Of a stretch of DNA of 6,474 nt, positions 5,743-6,474 are shown piece by piece. Every line of letters begins with the position of its first letter. The first letter of the stretch is position 1. The notes below the pieces were generated by a model that worked only from the letters and a program-made list of their open reading frames with translations, made no database searches and had not been told where the DNA came from. Where the stretch lies: positions 1-6,474 of the forward strand of contig CANCDA010000138.1 of NCBI GenBank assembly GCA_947374705.1, in the 5' to 3' direction. The DNA comes from Comamonadaceae bacterium. GTDB taxonomy: Bacteria > Pseudomonadota > Gammaproteobacteria > Burkholderiales > Burkholderiaceae_C. Both the position numbers and the translations under genes were made by a program.

Positions 5743-5756
5743 CCATCCAAGGATGG
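5743..5756. promoter_or_regulatory. perfect inverted repeat, possible operator
   Basis: CCATCC (5743-5748) and GGATGG (5751-5756) are perfect 6-bp arms around AA, in the middle of the 181-bp gap between the divergent cheZ-like gene and REC-kinase gene. It lies just upstream of the FliA-like promoter candidate. It could bind a dimeric regulator or form a small hairpin. No regulator is identified. Confidence 0.3.
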
Positions 5757-5851
5757 AGCGAAATAAAGGCATGATTCCGGCTTACTTCAAGCACTAAAGA
5801 CACCCGGCACTGTGTTTTTCAGCCGCACAATGACAGGAAAACACCTTCTTC

Positions 5852-6474
5852 ATGCACTCAGAACTCCGTCACCGCTCCATCAACATCCTCCACTTGGAAG
5901 ACTCCGTGCTGGACCACGAGATGGTGATGCGCACCCTGCACCAATCGGGCCTGTCGTTCCACCTCACGCGCACCGAGCAGTTGGTGGATTTTCTGGCCAC
6001 CGTGGACGCCCTCCAATTCGACGTCATCCTGGCCGACTACCAGCTTCCCGGCTTCACCGCCATCGACGCCTGGAACGGCTTGCTGTCCCACCCTTCCCCC
6101 CCCCCCTTCATTCTTTTTTCCGGGGCCATTGGTGAAGCCGCTGCCGTCGAAGCCATCCAGCTCGGCATGAGCGACTACCTGCTCAAAGATGACGTGGCCA
6201 AACTCCCCCACGTCATTGACCGGGCGTTGGCCCTGCAAGCCGCTCACCAGGCCAAAGCGCTGGCCACCTCAGAGCTGGCCGCGTCTGAGCAAAGGCTGGC
6301 CCAATTCGCAGAGCACCTGCAAACCACGATTGAAGAAGAGCGCGCCGCCATTGCCCGCGAAATTCATGACGACATCGGCGGCTCACTGGCCGCCATCAAG
6401 TTTGACCTGGCCTGGCTCGGCCGACGTCAAAACGACCCGCAAGCCCTGGCCCACATTGAAGCGGCCAGCACCAT
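5852..6474 (+). CDS. receiver-histidine kinase fusion (REC-HisKA_3), 3' truncated by window
   Basis: About 207 residues are visible, with no stop before the edge. An N-terminal receiver domain covers about 10-125: acidic Glu16-Asp17, phospho-acceptor Asp62 (LADYQLP), Ser90 in LFSGAIGE and Lys112 in DYLLKDD. A coiled-coil linker (about 127-163) leads to a dimerisation/phosphotransfer domain of the NarL-partner (HisKA_3) type, with EEERAAIAREIHDDIGG and His172 as the predicted phosphorylated residue. An ATPase domain should follow beyond the edge. There is no transmembrane segment, so this is a cytoplasmic kinase whose input is probably phosphorylation of its own receiver by another kinase. ATG 5852 is the only start that keeps the whole receiver; an in-frame TGA lies at 5831. 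It is divergent from the che operon. The gene contains a C11 tract at 6096-6106. Its output regulator, probably LuxR-type, would be expected nearby but is not in view. Confidence 0.85.
   Translation, partial: MHSELRHRSINILHLEDSVLDHEMVMRTLHQSGLSFHLTRTEQLVDFLATVDALQFDVILADYQLPGFTAIDAWNGLLSHPSPPPFILFSGAIGEAAAVEAIQLGMSDYLLKDDVAKLPHVIDRALALQAAHQAKALATSELAASEQRLAQFAEHLQTTIEEERAAIAREIHDDIGGSLAAIKFDLAWLGRRQNDPQALAHIEAAST
6096..6106 (+). repeat. C11 homopolymer tract inside the REC-kinase gene
   Basis: Eleven consecutive C residues encode most of a Ser-Pro-Pro-Pro stretch (Ser82-Pro85) in the loop before the FILFSG strand of the receiver. The reading frame as given is intact on both sides: Asp62 lies upstream, Ser90 and Lys112 downstream. 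A 12-C tract would end the protein at TGA 6133-6135 (94 residues); a 10-C tract would end it at TGA 6168-6170. Long mononucleotide runs can slip during replication or sequencing. Confidence 0.85.

Larger units (their letters stand above)
5671..5851. other. divergent intergenic region between che operon and REC-kinase
   Basis: Besides the FliA-like site and the inverted repeat, this gap holds a direct repeat of the octamer CGGCTTAC at 5712-5719 and 5778-5785, 66 bp apart. No clear sigma-70 promoter for the rightward gene was found. The only Shine-Dalgarno-like sequence for that gene is AGGA at 5835-5838, 13 nt before its ATG, which is longer than usual. Confidence 0.5.

Noticed and set aside
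5858..6247. 129-residue minus-strand frame opposite the REC-kinase
   Set aside because: It is antisense to a receiver domain with all key residues; Gly/Val-rich shadow with no domain.

Overview
The window looks like chromosomal DNA of a betaproteobacterium of the Burkholderiales, most likely a Comamonadaceae member (Rhodoferax/Polaromonas-like). Two things point there: the 5' end of a 16S rRNA gene at the left edge (its first ~130 bases read like Comamonadaceae 16S), and the GC-rich codon use of the protein genes. Genus cannot be settled from this.

Layout. (1) 1-139, minus strand: the first ~139 nt of a 16S rRNA gene; the rest of the rrn operon lies off the left edge. (2) 140-~661: a long, AT-rich rrn leader and promoter region on the minus strand. 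It holds a candidate boxA, several hairpins, and three -10 boxes set in an imperfectly repeated module of about 86 bp. (3) 737-2629, plus strand: a two-domain ABC-F ATPase of the Uup type, divergent from rrn. (4) 2643-2670: a GC-rich hairpin between convergent genes. (5) 5670-2676, minus strand: a compact chemotaxis operon in the order cheZ-like phosphatase, cheY, cheA. (6) 5671-5851: a divergent intergenic region with a FliA-like promoter candidate, a perfect short inverted repeat and a repeated octamer. (7) 5852 to the right edge, plus strand: the 5' part of a receiver-histidine kinase fusion (REC then HisKA_3 type), cut off by the window end.

How the genes fit together. CheA autophosphorylates on His60 and would pass phosphate to CheY Asp52. 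The small CheZ-like protein keeps the Asp/Gln pair of the CheZ active site and a CheZ-like C-terminal tail, so it would dephosphorylate CheY-P. The operon is thus a core kinase/regulator/phosphatase set, but no cheW, receptor, cheR or cheB is visible; the coupling parts must lie elsewhere or upstream genes must supply them. The divergent REC-kinase is a separate two-component input that may or may not relate to chemotaxis.

Nothing here is clearly a new system. The points most worth a second look are the C11 tract inside the REC-kinase gene (both off-frames stop quickly), the duplicated rrn promoter modules, and the Trp at the CheY switch position next to a short CheZ.
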